From REEB481 sp964586595 (lineage in GTDB: Bacteria; Bacteroidota; Bacteroidia; NS11-12g; UBA955): a stretch of DNA of 18,314 bases. The position numbers and the translations under genes are program-made. The stretch covers positions 1 through 18,314 of the forward strand of contig CAZPHB010000032.1 in NCBI GenBank assembly GCA_964586595.1, read 5' to 3'. The notes under the pieces are model-generated. The model was not told the origin of the DNA, made no database searches, and saw only the letters and a list, made by a program, of their open reading frames with translations. Each line of letters starts with the position of its first letter. Positions within the stretch are counted from its first letter, which is position 1. Of this stretch, positions 5,644-14,876 are shown piece after piece.

Positions 5644-5674
5644 CAAATGTACATTTCTTTTAAAAAAAAATCAA
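5644..5674 (-). promoter_or_regulatory. Bacteroidota-type promoter for tRNA-Gly (TTG-N20-TACATTTG)
   Basis: On the minus strand, TACATTTG (5644-5651) is a perfect TAnnTTTG element. TTG (5672-5674) sits 20 nt upstream. The expected transcription start is near 5637, about 20 nt before the mature tRNA. The -33 element and the spacer lie inside the rpoC terminator's stem base and T-run. Confidence 0.7.
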
Positions 5675-5705
5675 GGGGGAAACATATTTTTTTATGCTTC
5701 CCCCT
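5662..5705 (-). terminator. Strong rho-independent terminator of the rpoBC operon
   Basis: Minus-strand arms AGGGGGAA (5705-5698) and TTCCCCCT (5681-5674) form an 8-bp stem. It is extended inside by GCATA/TATG-type pairing. A nine-base T-run follows (5670-5662). It begins 12 nt after the rpoC stop codon. Confidence 0.92.
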
Positions 5706-5716
5706 CGACATGCGTT

Positions 5717-8700
5717 TTAGCTCATCAGGTCTTCACTTTTTGAAGCCATCAGCCTTTCGTACTCATCCAGCGAACCTACAACTACGTTTTCAAATCGACG
5801 TGTTCCGGTTCCGGCAGGGATCAGGTGGCCAACGATTACGTTTTCCTTCAGTCCACGCAGTTCATCTACTTTGCCACTGATTGCTGCTTCGTTCAGCACC
5901 TTGGTGGTTTCCTGGAATGACGCCGCACTCAGGAAGCTTTGCGTTCCAAGTGAAGCCTTGGTGATGCCTTGCAGGATGGGTTGAGCTGTAGCAGGCACCG
6001 CATCGCGATACACCACCAGCTTTTTATCCTGTCTGCGCAGCGCAGAGTTTTCTTCGCGCAGGCGGCGCAAAGTAACGATCTGACCCGCACTCAGGTGTTC
6101 GCTGTCTCCACCATCGGTCACCACCTTCTTGTCGTAAATCTTATCGTTCTCTTCAATGAATTCGAAGCGCTCGGTGATTTCGTTCTCCAGGAACAACGTA
6201 TCGCCGGGTTCCAGAATTTCTACCTTCTGCATCATCTGGCGGACAATTACTTCAATATGCTTGTCGTTGATTTTCACCCCTTGCAAACGGTAAACTTCCT
6301 GAATTCCATTGAGCACATAGCGTTGCACTGCGGCAGATCCTTCGATTTGCAGGATGTCCTGAGGCGTGATGGCACCATCACTCAAAGGTGCACCCGCACG
6401 TACGAAATCGCCGTCGTGTACCAGGATGTGTTTAGACAGAGAAACAAGGTACCTCTTTTCTTCACCATCCTTGCTGCGCACCATGATTTCCCGGTTACCG
6501 CGCTTGATGCCTCCATAAGTGGCCACACCATCAATTTCACTCACCACCGCCGGATTGGAGGGGTTTCGTGCTTCAAACAATTCTGTTACACGAGGCAGAC
6601 CGCCGGTAATGTCACGAACAGAGCGCGCCTGTCTGGGGATCTTCGCTATAATCTGACCTACTTTAATCTTCTCGCCATTGTTCACGTTGATGTGTGCGGC
6701 AACCGGAAGGTTGAACTCTTTGGAATCACCACCAACAACCACCACACGAATCATGGGGTTCTTGGTTTTATCCTTACTTTCTATAACAACTTTTTCAAAG
6801 AAGCCTGTCTGGTCATCACCCTCTTCACGTACAGTAACGCCTTCAATAATGTTGTCGAACTCAATAGTTCCTTCAACATCGCTGATGATTACCGCGTTGT
6901 ATGGATCCCAGGTACAGATGACATCGCCCTTTTTGATGCTGGCGCCATCTTTCACTTCCATGATGGAACCATAGGGGATGTTGTAGGTAACGATGATGGT
7001 ATTGGATTTGGGTTCCAACACGCGTACTTCACCGGAGCGACCTGCAACTACTTCCACCATGCGTTTTTCACCGCTGTCCTCATCAACTATTTCCCTGGGT
7101 ACGGTACGTACGCCGTCGAAATTGAGCAGTCCTTCATATTTACAAACGATGGTTGATTCAGAGGCGATGTTCAAAGCCGCACCACCCGTATGGAAGGTAC
7201 GCAAGGTAAGCTGAGTACCGGGTTCTCCGATGCTCTGTGCAGCGATTACACCAACGGCTTCGCCCATGTGCACCATGCGTCCGGTGGCAAGGTTTCTGCC
7301 GTAGCACTTGCAACAAACGCCGCTGCGGGTTTCGCAGGTAAGCACGCTTCGGATCTCTACCTCTTCGATGCCTGCCTGTTCGATTTGCTCGGCGATGTAT
7401 TCGGTTATTTCCTCACCGGCTTTAACAATCAAGGTTCCATCCTCAGGATTGAAGATGTCATGCAGCCCGGTACGTCCAAGGATTCGGTCATACAAGGGTT
7501 CTGCGATTTCTTCCTGATTCTTCAGGGCGGTCATGTTGATGCCGCGCAGGGTACCGCAATCTTCGTCGGTGATGATTACGTCTTGTGCAACATCGTGCAG
7601 ACGACGGGTCAGGTAACCGGCATCCGCCGTTTTCAATGCTGTATCTGCAAGACCTTTACGTGCACCGTGCGTAGAAATGAAGTATTCCAATACCGACAGA
7701 CCTTCTTTCAGGTTGGAGATGATTGGGTTTTCGATGGTATCGCCGGTACCGCCACCAATATTCTTTTGCGGCTTGGCCATCAGACCACGCATACCGCCCA
7801 ACTGTCTGATCTGGTCATTAGAACCCCTTGCGCCTGAATCCAGCATCATAAAGATTGGATTGAAGCCCTGGTTGTCTTCTGCCAGCTGACGAATCAATCG
7901 GTCGGAAAGGCGGTTGGTTACCCTTGTCCAAAGGTCAATAACCTGGTTGTAGCGCTCGTTATTGGTGATCAGACCCATGCTGAACGTAGCTTTGATTTCT
8001 TCTACTTCTGCAAAGGCGTCTTCGATCATTTTTACCTTTTCGTCGGGAACGCGCACATCACCGAGGTTAAAGCTCAGGCCACCGCGGAATGCATGCTGGT
8101 AGCCAAGGTTTTTGATTTCATCGAGGAAGTGTGCGGTGCTGGCAACTCCGCTGAAACGGATCATTTCACCAATGATGTCGCGCAGGTTCTTCTTCTTGAG
8201 CAACTGGTTGATGAAGCCCATTTCTGCAGGCACAACCTGATTAAACAATACCCTGCCTACCGAAGTTTCAATGAGTTCCGTGGCATAATTGTTTTCACCC
8301 TTACGCACACGTGCCTTCACTTTTATCATGCTGTGGAGGTCCACACTGCCTTCGTTGTAGGCGATAATCACTTCTTCAGCGCTGTAGAACGACAGACCTT
8401 CGCCTTTCATTGGCTGCTCTGGAGTGCTTTTGCGCATCTTGGTCATGTAATACAGACCAAGAATCATGTCCTGGGAAGGAACGGTAATTGGAGAACCGTT
8501 CGCGGGGTTCAGGATGTTGTGTGAAGAAAGCATCAGCAACTGGGCCTCTGAAATGGCTGCGTTACTGAGCGGCACGTGCACCGCCATTTGGTCACCGTCA
8601 AAGTCAGCGTTAAAGCCTGTACACACCAGCGGGTGCAACTGAATGGCTTTACCTTCCACCAATCTCGGTTGGAATGCCTGAATACCAAGCCTGTGCAGTG

Positions 8701-10027
8701 TAGGAGCGCGGTTCAGCAATACAGGATGCCCTTTGAGGATGTTTTCAAGGATGTCCCAAATGACCGGATCCTTTTTATCTACAATTTTCTTGGCCGTTTT
8801 AACCGTTTTGACGATGCCCCTTTCAATCAGCTTTCTGATGATGAACGGCTTGAACAATTCCGCAGCCATCCCTTTGGGAATACCGCATTCGTTCAGCTTA
8901 AGCTTCGGTCCAACTACGATTACGGAACGTCCGGAATAGTCCACACGCTTACCAAGCAGGTTCTGACGGAAACGGCCTTGTTTGCCTTTCAGCATATCGC
9001 TCAGCGACTTCAAAGGACGATTGCCTTCAGATTTTACCGCACTTGCACGACGGGTATTGTCCAGCAGCGAATCAACAGCTTCCTGCAACATGCGCTTTTC
9101 GTTGCGCAGGATGACCTCTGGAGCTTTGATTTCCATGAGGCGTTTCAGGCGGTTGTTGCGGATGATTACCCTGCGGTACAAATCATTGAGGTCGGAAGTG
9201 GCAAAGCGACCACCTTCCAACGGCACGAGCGGACGCAATTCCGGTGGAATCACGGGCAACATGCGCATGATCATCCACTCAGGGCGGTTTTCACCGGTTT
9301 CGTTGGCGCCGCGGAAGCCTTCGATCACCTTCAGGCGCTTGAGGGCTTCCTGCTTGCGTTGCTGCGAGCTTTCGGTATTTGCCTGATTGCGCAGGTCACT
9401 GCTCAGTTTATCCAGGTTTTGACGGCTCAGCAGATCCCACAGCGCTTCGGCACCCATTTTGGCAACAAACTTATTCGGGTCATTGTCGTCCAGGTACTGA
9501 TTCTCTTTAGGCAGCTGTTCCAGAATATCCAGATATTCTTCTTCGGTAAGCAGATCCAGGTAATTCACCTTGTCCACGATGCCGGTTTGGATGACTACAT
9601 AACGTTCGTAGTAAATCACCAGATCCAGCTTCTTGGTAGGAATACCCAGCAGGTAACCGATTTTGTTTGGCAGCGAGCGGAAGTACCAGATATGCGCTAC
9701 GGGAACCACAAGATTGATGTGGCCCATGCGTTCGCGACGTACCTTTTTTTCGGTTACTTCAACACCGCAGCGATCACATACGATATTCTTGTAGCGGATG
9801 CGCTTGTATTTCCCGCAGTGGCACTCGTAATCCTTGATGGGGCCGAAAATACGTTCGCAGAACAAGCCACCCATTTCGGGTTTATAGGTTCTGTAATTGA
9901 TGGTTTCCGGCTTGGTTACTTCGCCAAAGCTCCGTTGAAGAATCAGTTCAGGCGAAGCCAGCCCAATCCGAACCTTCGTGAAATTACTTTTTATTTTTAG
10001 CGTTTTCTTGCTGTTGCTGTTTTGCAT
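5717..10027 (-). CDS. rpoC: DNA-directed RNA polymerase subunit beta'
   Basis: The 1436-residue largest core subunit carries the catalytic Mg-binding motif NADFDGD (473-479; D475, D477, D479). The N-terminal zinc-binding ribbon uses C69, C71, C84 and C87. The second zinc site has C898, C905 and C908 in CETRSGVCCKC, with its fourth ligand in the DEDCGT segment. The bridge-helix/trigger-loop region retains GTQLTLRTFHTGGAA. The length is normal for Bacteroidota, and I see no intein, frameshift or split. It starts with ATG 3 nt after the rpoB stop, so translation is likely coupled. A strong terminator follows 12 nt downstream. Long open frames on the opposite strand here are codon-structure artefacts. 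Confidence 0.99.
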   Translation of the reverse strand: MQNSNSKKTLKIKSNFTKVRIGLASPELILQRSFGEVTKPETINYRTYKPEMGGLFCERIFGPIKDYECHCGKYKRIRYKNIVCDRCGVEVTEKKVRRERMGHINLVVPVAHIWYFRSLPNKIGYLLGIPTKKLDLVIYYERYVVIQTGIVDKVNYLDLLTEEEYLDILEQLPKENQYLDDNDPNKFVAKMGAEALWDLLSRQNLDKLSSDLRNQANTESSQQRKQEALKRLKVIEGFRGANETGENRPEWMIMRMLPVIPPELRPLVPLEGGRFATSDLNDLYRRVIIRNNRLKRLMEIKAPEVILRNEKRMLQEAVDSLLDNTRRASAVKSEGNRPLKSLSDMLKGKQGRFRQNLLGKRVDYSGRSVIVVGPKLKLNECGIPKGMAAELFKPFIIRKLIERGIVKTVKTAKKIVDKKDPVIWDILENILKGHPVLLNRAPTLHRLGIQAFQPRLVEGKAIQLHPLVCTGFNADFDGDQMAVHVPLSNAAISEAQLLMLSSHNILNPANGSPITVPSQDMILGLYYMTKMRKSTPEQPMKGEGLSFYSAEEVIIAYNEGSVDLHSMIKVKARVRKGENNYATELIETSVGRVLFNQVVPAEMGFINQLLKKKNLRDIIGEMIRFSGVASTAHFLDEIKNLGYQHAFRGGLSFNLGDVRVPDEKVKMIEDAFAEVEEIKATFSMGLITNNERYNQVIDLWTRVTNRLSDRLIRQLAEDNQGFNPIFMMLDSGARGSNDQIRQLGGMRGLMAKPQKNIGGGTGDTIENPIISNLKEGLSVLEYFISTHGARKGLADTALKTADAGYLTRRLHDVAQDVIITDEDCGTLRGINMTALKNQEEIAEPLYDRILGRTGLHDIFNPEDGTLIVKAGEEITEYIAEQIEQAGIEEVEIRSVLTCETRSGVCCKCYGRNLATGRMVHMGEAVGVIAAQSIGEPGTQLTLRTFHTGGAALNIASESTIVCKYEGLLNFDGVRTVPREIVDEDSGEKRMVEVVAGRSGEVRVLEPKSNTIIVTYNIPYGSIMEVKDGASIKKGDVICTWDPYNAVIISDVEGTIEFDNIIEGVTVREEGDDQTGFFEKVVIESKDKTKNPMIRVVVVGGDSKEFNLPVAAHINVNNGEKIKVGQIIAKIPRQARSVRDITGGLPRVTELFEARNPSNPAVVSEIDGVATYGGIKRGNREIMVRSKDGEEKRYLVSLSKHILVHDGDFVRAGAPLSDGAITPQDILQIEGSAAVQRYVLNGIQEVYRLQGVKINDKHIEVIVRQMMQKVEILEPGDTLFLENEITERFEFIEENDKIYDKKVVTDGGDSEHLSAGQIVTLRRLREENSALRRQDKKLVVYRDAVPATAQPILQGITKASLGTQSFLSAASFQETTKVLNEAAISGKVDELRGLKENVIVGHLIPAGTGTRRFENVVVGSLDEYERLMASKSEDLMS

Positions 10028-10030
10028 GTG

Positions 10031-13000
10031 TTAATCAAATTGAATTTCCAGACCGAGGCCACGGAGTTCGTGCACCAATACATTGAATGATTCCGGTGTT
10101 CCGATCTGCGTGATGTTTTCACCTTTCACAATGGCTTCGTACGTTTTCGCCCTGCCCATGATGTCGTCACTCTTTACAGTGAGGATTTCCCTGAGGATGT
10201 TCGCCGCGCCGAATGCTTCCAACGCCCATACTTCCATTTCACCGAAGCGCTGGCCACCAAACTGGGCTTTACCACCCAATGGTTGCTGGGTAATCAACGA
10301 ATACGGACCAATAGAACGCGCGTGCATCTTATCGTCCACCATGTGGCCAAGTTTGATCATGTAAATCACACCCACGGTGGTAGGCTGATCAAATTTTTCG
10401 CCGCTCAGACCGTCGTTCAGATAAACCCTGCCATTCGGAGGCAACTTAGCTTTTTCGGTATAGCTGTTGATTTCGGCATTGGTAGCACCATCGAAGATGG
10501 GCGTAGCAAACTTCACACCCAATTCTTTACCGGCCCAGCCCAGAACCGTTTCGTAAATCTGACCAAGGTTCATACGCGATGGTACGCCCAATGGATTCAG
10601 GACAATATCCACCGGAGTTCCATCCTCCAGGAAAGGCATGTCTTCTTCGCGCACAATACGTGCAACAATACCCTTGTTTCCGTGACGACCCGCCATCTTA
10701 TCACCCACTTTCAGCTTGCGCTTGTTGGCTACATAAACCTTAGCCATTTGCAGGATTCCGGTAGGCAATTCATCACCAACGCTGATGGTAAAGTACTCGC
10801 GTTTGTAGTTGGTTACCATGTCGTTGTACACCAGTGAATAGTTGTTCAGGATGCGTACAATGAGGGTATTGCGCTCTTCATCGGTTGACCAGTTGTAGTA
10901 ATTCACATTCTGGTAATCGATGGCGCTCAGGTTCTTGATGGTGAACTTCGTTCCTTTGGGAATCAGCTCTTCCTGATAGTTGTTGAACACGCCCTGACTG
11001 GTCTTACCATTGACCACTTTGAAGAGTTTTTGAACCAGTTTTTCTTTGAGTTGGTTCAAATCTTTTTGGTGGTCGGCTTCGAGCTTGCTCAGCTTTGATT
11101 TATCGCTGGCTTTAATGTTCTTATCCTTTTTGTCTTTGGAGAAGAGTTTCTTCTCAATCACCACACCATCGGTGCTTGGCGGTGCTTTCAGGGAAGCATC
11201 TTTAACGTCGCCGGCTTTATCACCGAAGATGGCACGAAGCAGTTTCTCTTCAGGAGAAGGCTCAGTTTCGCCTTTTGGTGTGATTTTGCCAATGAGGATA
11301 TCGCCTTCTTTTACCTCTGCACCTACGCGAATCAACCCGTGTTCATCGAGGTTGCGTGTAGCTTCTTCACTTACATTGGGGATGTCGTTGGTTAATTCTT
11401 CAGCGCCGCGTTTGGTATCCCGTACTTCCAGTTCAAATTCAGTGATGTGGATGCTGGTAAACCAGTCGTCTTTCACCACTTTTTCCGAAATCACGATCGC
11501 ATCTTCAAAGTTATATCCCTGCCAGGGCATGAATGCCACCATGAGGTTTCGGCCGAGCGCCAATTCACCGGCTTCGGTTGCATAACCTTCAGAAAGAATT
11601 TGACCGGCCCTTACCCTTTGGCCTTTCTTCACGATGGGCCTCAGGTTTACGCATGAATTCTGGTTGGTACGGCGGAATTTAATGAGCGAGTATGTTTTCA
11701 GCTGACCGGTGAAGGACACCAGTTCGTCGTGCTCATCCTGTTCGTATTTCACACGAATTTCGCGTGAATCCACAAAATCGATGACGCCATCGCCTTCAGC
11801 CACCACTTGCGTGCGGCTGTCGCGCGCTACTTTTTCTTCAAGACCGGTGCCCACAATCGGCGCCTGAGGGCGCAACAGCGGAACGGCCTGACGTTGCATG
11901 TTCGAACCCATCAGTGCGCGGTTTGCATCATCATGCTCCAGGAATGGAATCAAAGATGCGGCAATGGACACGATTTGGTTCGGAGCCACGTCCATGAAGT
12001 TCAGATCTTCGGGAGGAACGGAAGGGAAATCACCTTCACGACGAGCGCGTACTGCCGGTGTAAGAAAGCTTCCCTGGCCATCCACTTCAGCATTCGCCTG
12101 AGCAATGGTTTGGTTGTCTTCTTCTTCAGCACTCAGGTAAATGATTTCGTTGGTGAGCTTGCCGTCATCTACCTTTCTGTAGGGCGTTTCGATGAAGCCC
12201 ATGCTGTTGATCTTGGCATGCACACACAACGAGGAAATGAGTCCGATGTTCGGACCTTCCGGGGTTTCGATGGTACACAAACGACCGTAATGCGTGTAGT
12301 GTACGTCGCGCACTTCGAAGCCTGCACGTTCCCTGCTCAAACCACCGGGACCCAAGGCTGAAAGCCTGCGCTTGTGCGTGATTTCCGCCAGTGGATTGAT
12401 TTGATCCATGAACTGGCTCAGCTGGTTGGTGCCGAAGAATGAGTTGATTACCGACGACAAGGTTCTGGCATTTACCAGATCCTGAGGTGTAAATACCTCA
12501 TTGTCACGGATGTTCATTTTTTCGCGGATGGTGCGGCTCATTCTTGCCAGACCTACGCCAAACTGCTGATACAACTGCTCACCCACGGTGCGGACACGGC
12601 GGTTGCTCAGGTGATCAATATCATCGACTTCAGCTTTGGAGTTGCTGAGTTGGATCAGGTACGTGATGATGTGGATGATGTCTTCTTTGGTAAGAACCTT
12701 TACATCCATATCCGTTTTCAGGTTCAGCTTTTTGTTGATCCTGTAACGGCCCACATCACCCAGGTCATATCGTTTATCGCTAAAGAAGAGGCGCTCAATG
12801 ATGCCGCGGGCGGTTTCTTCATCAGGAGCTTCTGCATTGCGCAGTTGGCGGTAGATATGTTCTACAGCTTCCTTACCATTGTTTGAAGTATCCTTTTGAA
12901 GCGTGTTGTAGATGATGTCGAAATTCACATCAGAATCTCCGTCGCGGGTAAGGATGATGGACTTAATACCTTCATCGATGATCAGGTCAATATCTTTGTC

Positions 13001-13834
13001 CTGAAGGATGGTATCGCGTTCAAGGATAACCTCGTTACGTTCAATGGAAACCACCTCACCGGTATCTTCATCCACAAAATCTTCGATGCGTGTACGGAGC
13101 ACCCTTGCGGCCAACTTTCTGCCCAGAACCTTCTTGAGGGCGGCTTTATTAACCTTTACTTCCTCGCTAAGCCCGAATATGTCGAGGATGACTTTATCAG
13201 TTTCATAGCCAATAGCCCTTAAGAGTGTAGTTACTGGAAACTTTTTCTTTCGATCGATATACGCATACATCACGTTGTTCACGTCTGTAGCAAATTCAAT
13301 CCAAGACCCTTTGAACGGAATTACCCGTGCAGAATAAAGTTTCGTTCCATTTGTATGGAATGATTGACCGAAGAATACGCCGGGGGAACGGTGCAGCTGT
13401 GACACAATAACACGTTCCGCACCATTGATGATGAACGTGCCTGCACTGGTCATATAGGGAATATTACCCAGGTAAACGTCCTGGATAATGGTTTTAAAAT
13501 CTTCGTGATCGGGATCGTTACAGCTGAGGCGAAGTTTAGCCTTCAGGGGCACAGCGTAGGTGAGACCACGCTCTATGCATTCCTGGATGGTGTAACGTGG
13601 CGGATCGACAAAATAGTCCAGGAACTCCAGCTGGAAAATATTTCGTGTATCGGTGATGGGGAAATTCTCTTTGAATACTTTAAAGAGGCCTTCTTCTTCC
13701 CTTTTATCAGATGGAGTTTCCAGCTGGAAAAACTCTTTAAAAGAGCGTATTTGAACATCCAGAAAATCCGGGTATTCAAGGGCACTTTTAACTTTTCCGA
13801 AATCTACTCTTCCGGCGAATGATGTGCTTGTCAA
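10031..13834 (-). CDS. rpoB: DNA-directed RNA polymerase subunit beta
   Basis: The 1267-residue second core subunit is recognised by its conserved body. It includes the rifampicin-binding region QLSQFMDQINPLAEITHKRR (about 467-486), the segment IETPEGPNIGL, the catalytic-centre motif KVGDKMAGRHGNKG (about 1048-1061), and a C-terminal clamp ending near GGKAQFGGQRFGEMEVWALE. A Lys-rich, lineage-specific stretch (about 890-930, KDKKDKNIKASDKSKL) precedes the conserved C-terminal third. The start is a TTG at 13832-13834. The only in-frame codons between it and an upstream TAA (13847-13849) are AAC, ACA, AAT and CAA, and no ATG or GTG follows before the conserved region. The gene follows rplL after a 105-nt gap holding a hairpin. 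At two positions near the rifampicin site the residues differ from E. coli (I479, T521). Confidence 0.98.
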   Translation of the reverse strand: MTSTSFAGRVDFGKVKSALEYPDFLDVQIRSFKEFFQLETPSDKREEEGLFKVFKENFPITDTRNIFQLEFLDYFVDPPRYTIQECIERGLTYAVPLKAKLRLSCNDPDHEDFKTIIQDVYLGNIPYMTSAGTFIINGAERVIVSQLHRSPGVFFGQSFHTNGTKLYSARVIPFKGSWIEFATDVNNVMYAYIDRKKKFPVTTLLRAIGYETDKVILDIFGLSEEVKVNKAALKKVLGRKLAARVLRTRIEDFVDEDTGEVVSIERNEVILERDTILQDKDIDLIIDEGIKSIILTRDGDSDVNFDIIYNTLQKDTSNNGKEAVEHIYRQLRNAEAPDEETARGIIERLFFSDKRYDLGDVGRYRINKKLNLKTDMDVKVLTKEDIIHIITYLIQLSNSKAEVDDIDHLSNRRVRTVGEQLYQQFGVGLARMSRTIREKMNIRDNEVFTPQDLVNARTLSSVINSFFGTNQLSQFMDQINPLAEITHKRRLSALGPGGLSRERAGFEVRDVHYTHYGRLCTIETPEGPNIGLISSLCVHAKINSMGFIETPYRKVDDGKLTNEIIYLSAEEEDNQTIAQANAEVDGQGSFLTPAVRARREGDFPSVPPEDLNFMDVAPNQIVSIAASLIPFLEHDDANRALMGSNMQRQAVPLLRPQAPIVGTGLEEKVARDSRTQVVAEGDGVIDFVDSREIRVKYEQDEHDELVSFTGQLKTYSLIKFRRTNQNSCVNLRPIVKKGQRVRAGQILSEGYATEAGELALGRNLMVAFMPWQGYNFEDAIVISEKVVKDDWFTSIHITEFELEVRDTKRGAEELTNDIPNVSEEATRNLDEHGLIRVGAEVKEGDILIGKITPKGETEPSPEEKLLRAIFGDKAGDVKDASLKAPPSTDGVVIEKKLFSKDKKDKNIKASDKSKLSKLEADHQKDLNQLKEKLVQKLFKVVNGKTSQGVFNNYQEELIPKGTKFTIKNLSAIDYQNVNYYNWSTDEERNTLIVRILNNYSLVYNDMVTNYKREYFTISVGDELPTGILQMAKVYVANKRKLKVGDKMAGRHGNKGIVARIVREEDMPFLEDGTPVDIVLNPLGVPSRMNLGQIYETVLGWAGKELGVKFATPIFDGATNAEINSYTEKAKLPPNGRVYLNDGLSGEKFDQPTTVGVIYMIKLGHMVDDKMHARSIGPYSLITQQPLGGKAQFGGQRFGEMEVWALEAFGAANILREILTVKSDDIMGRAKTYEAIVKGENITQIGTPESFNVLVHELRGLGLEIQFD

Positions 13835-13886
13835 TTGATTTGTGTTTTAGGTAACTACAATGTGGTGATGAAAACCGGTAAAAACA

Positions 13887-13921
13887 CGGAAAAGACCCTC
13901 GGATTTACCGGGGTCTTTCCG
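13887..13921 (-). terminator. Long hairpin between rplL and rpoB, probable partial attenuator
   Basis: On the minus strand, CGGAAAGACCC (13921-13911) pairs with GGGTCTTTTCCG (13898-13887), with one bulged base, around a 12-nt loop. A TGTTTTTACC stretch follows (about 13886-13877). The position matches the rplL-rpoB attenuator/processing site known in E. coli, which lowers rpoBC relative to ribosomal protein output. The homologous role here is inferred. Confidence 0.65.
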
Positions 13922-13939
13922 TTGCTGACAGGGTTGAAA

Positions 13940-14320
13940 TTACTTAACCTCAATTTCAGCGCCCGCCTCTTTCAATTTAGCTGAAATATCATCGGCTTCT
14001 GCTTTAGAAACCTTTTCTTTTACAGCTTTAGGGGCACCGTCAACGAGGTCTTTTGCTTCTTTCAGTCCTAAACCGGTCAGGTCTTTAACAACCTTAACCA
14101 CGTTCAGCTTGCTGGCTCCTGCACTCTTGAGGATAACGTCAAACTCGGTCTGTTCTTCAGCGGCTGCGCCTGCTCCACCACCTGCGGCGGGAGCGGCCAC
14201 GGCTACTGCTGCAGCAGCGGGTTCAATGCCATGCTCTTCCTTCAGGATCTGAGCAAGCTCATTTACCTCTTTTACAGTCAGGTTTACCAACTGATTTGCG
14301 AATTCTTTCAGATCTACCAT
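13940..14320 (-). CDS. rplL: 50S ribosomal protein L7/L12
   Basis: The 126-residue stalk protein has the family's three-part build. The N-terminal dimerisation helices (about 1-33) bind L10. A flexible Ala/Gly-rich hinge (about 34-56) follows. The C-terminal factor-binding domain includes TEFDVIL, KLNVVKVVKDLTGLGLKEAK and a typical end, AEIEVK. It forms multiple dimers on L10 and recruits EF-Tu and EF-G. An ATG at 14318-14320 is preceded by a 32-nt A-rich gap after rplJ, with no Shine-Dalgarno sequence. It is followed by the rplL-rpoB hairpin. Confidence 0.98.
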   Translation of the reverse strand: MVDLKEFANQLVNLTVKEVNELAQILKEEHGIEPAAAAVAVAAPAAGGGAGAAAEEQTEFDVILKSAGASKLNVVKVVKDLTGLGLKEAKDLVDGAPKAVKEKVSKAEADDISAKLKEAGAEIEVK

Positions 14321-14352
14321 TGTTATTCGGGTTTTTTTTATTTTTTAAAGGG
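14321..14352 (-). promoter_or_regulatory. A-rich rplL translation leader
   Basis: The rplJ-rplL gap reads, on the minus strand, a run of TTTAAAAAATAAAAAAAACC followed by CGAATAACA before the ATG. It is unusually A-rich and unstructured. That fits SD-independent initiation, which is common in Bacteroidota, and the higher L7/L12 dosage the ribosome needs. The link to dosage is inference. Confidence 0.4.
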
Positions 14353-14871
14353 TTAACGTTCTGACAGGGTTTTAACAACACCTGCCAATTTTGATCCACC
14401 GGACTGAAGTGCGGAGATCACATTCTTAGCCGGACTTTGCAACAATCCGATTACCTCGCCGATCAGGTCTTCGCGAGACTTGAGTTCGGTAAGTGCCTGG
14501 AGTTGGTCATCGCCGAGGAAAATTCCTGAGTCGATGTACGCACCTTTCAACTTGGGCTTATCGCCTTTATCGCGGAATTTCTTCAGCGTAATGGCGGGAG
14601 CTTTCATGTTGTCAGAAATCAAAACAGCGGTAGCACCAGACAATGCCTGGGTACGCAGGGTTCCGAAATCCTTTCCGGATGCTTCCATGGCCAGTGAGAT
14701 CAGCGTGTTCTTGGCAACGCGCATACTCACGCCATTTTCGAACAACTGCCTGCGGAGCCGGTTCGTATCGTTTGCCGACAGGCCGGTGGCATCTGTCAGG
14801 TAAATGAACGCGCCATCGCGCAGAGCCGTTGTCAACTCCTGTAGTTCAGCGGTTTTTTGTTCTTTGTTCAT
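14353..14871 (-). CDS. rplJ: 50S ribosomal protein L10
   Basis: The 172-residue protein anchors the L7/L12 stalk to 23S rRNA. The N-terminal RNA-binding domain is recognisable (NKEQKTAELQELTTALRDG; VAKNTLISLAMEA near 54-66). The C-terminal helical region, which binds L7/L12 dimers, ends in ISALQSGGSKLAGVVKTLSE. The length fits the family. The start ATG lies 5 nt after the rplA stop. There is therefore no room for the usual intergenic L10-binding leader, so any L10 autoregulation must act elsewhere in the transcript. Confidence 0.98.
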   Translation of the reverse strand: MNKEQKTAELQELTTALRDGAFIYLTDATGLSANDTNRLRRQLFENGVSMRVAKNTLISLAMEASGKDFGTLRTQALSGATAVLISDNMKAPAITLKKFRDKGDKPKLKGAYIDSGIFLGDDQLQALTELKSREDLIGEVIGLLQSPAKNVISALQSGGSKLAGVVKTLSER

Positions 14872-14876
14872 GTGAA

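Noticed and set aside
5969..7156. Plus-strand open frame of 395 codons opposite rpoC
   Set aside because: Same reasoning: antisense to rpoC, low-plausibility composition and no upstream promoter.
8576..10000. Long open frame (474 codons) on the plus strand opposite rpoC
   Set aside because: It is fully antisense to a highly conserved gene, its product is rich in Phe, His and Gln with no recognisable domain, and it arises from codon structure of the complementary strand.
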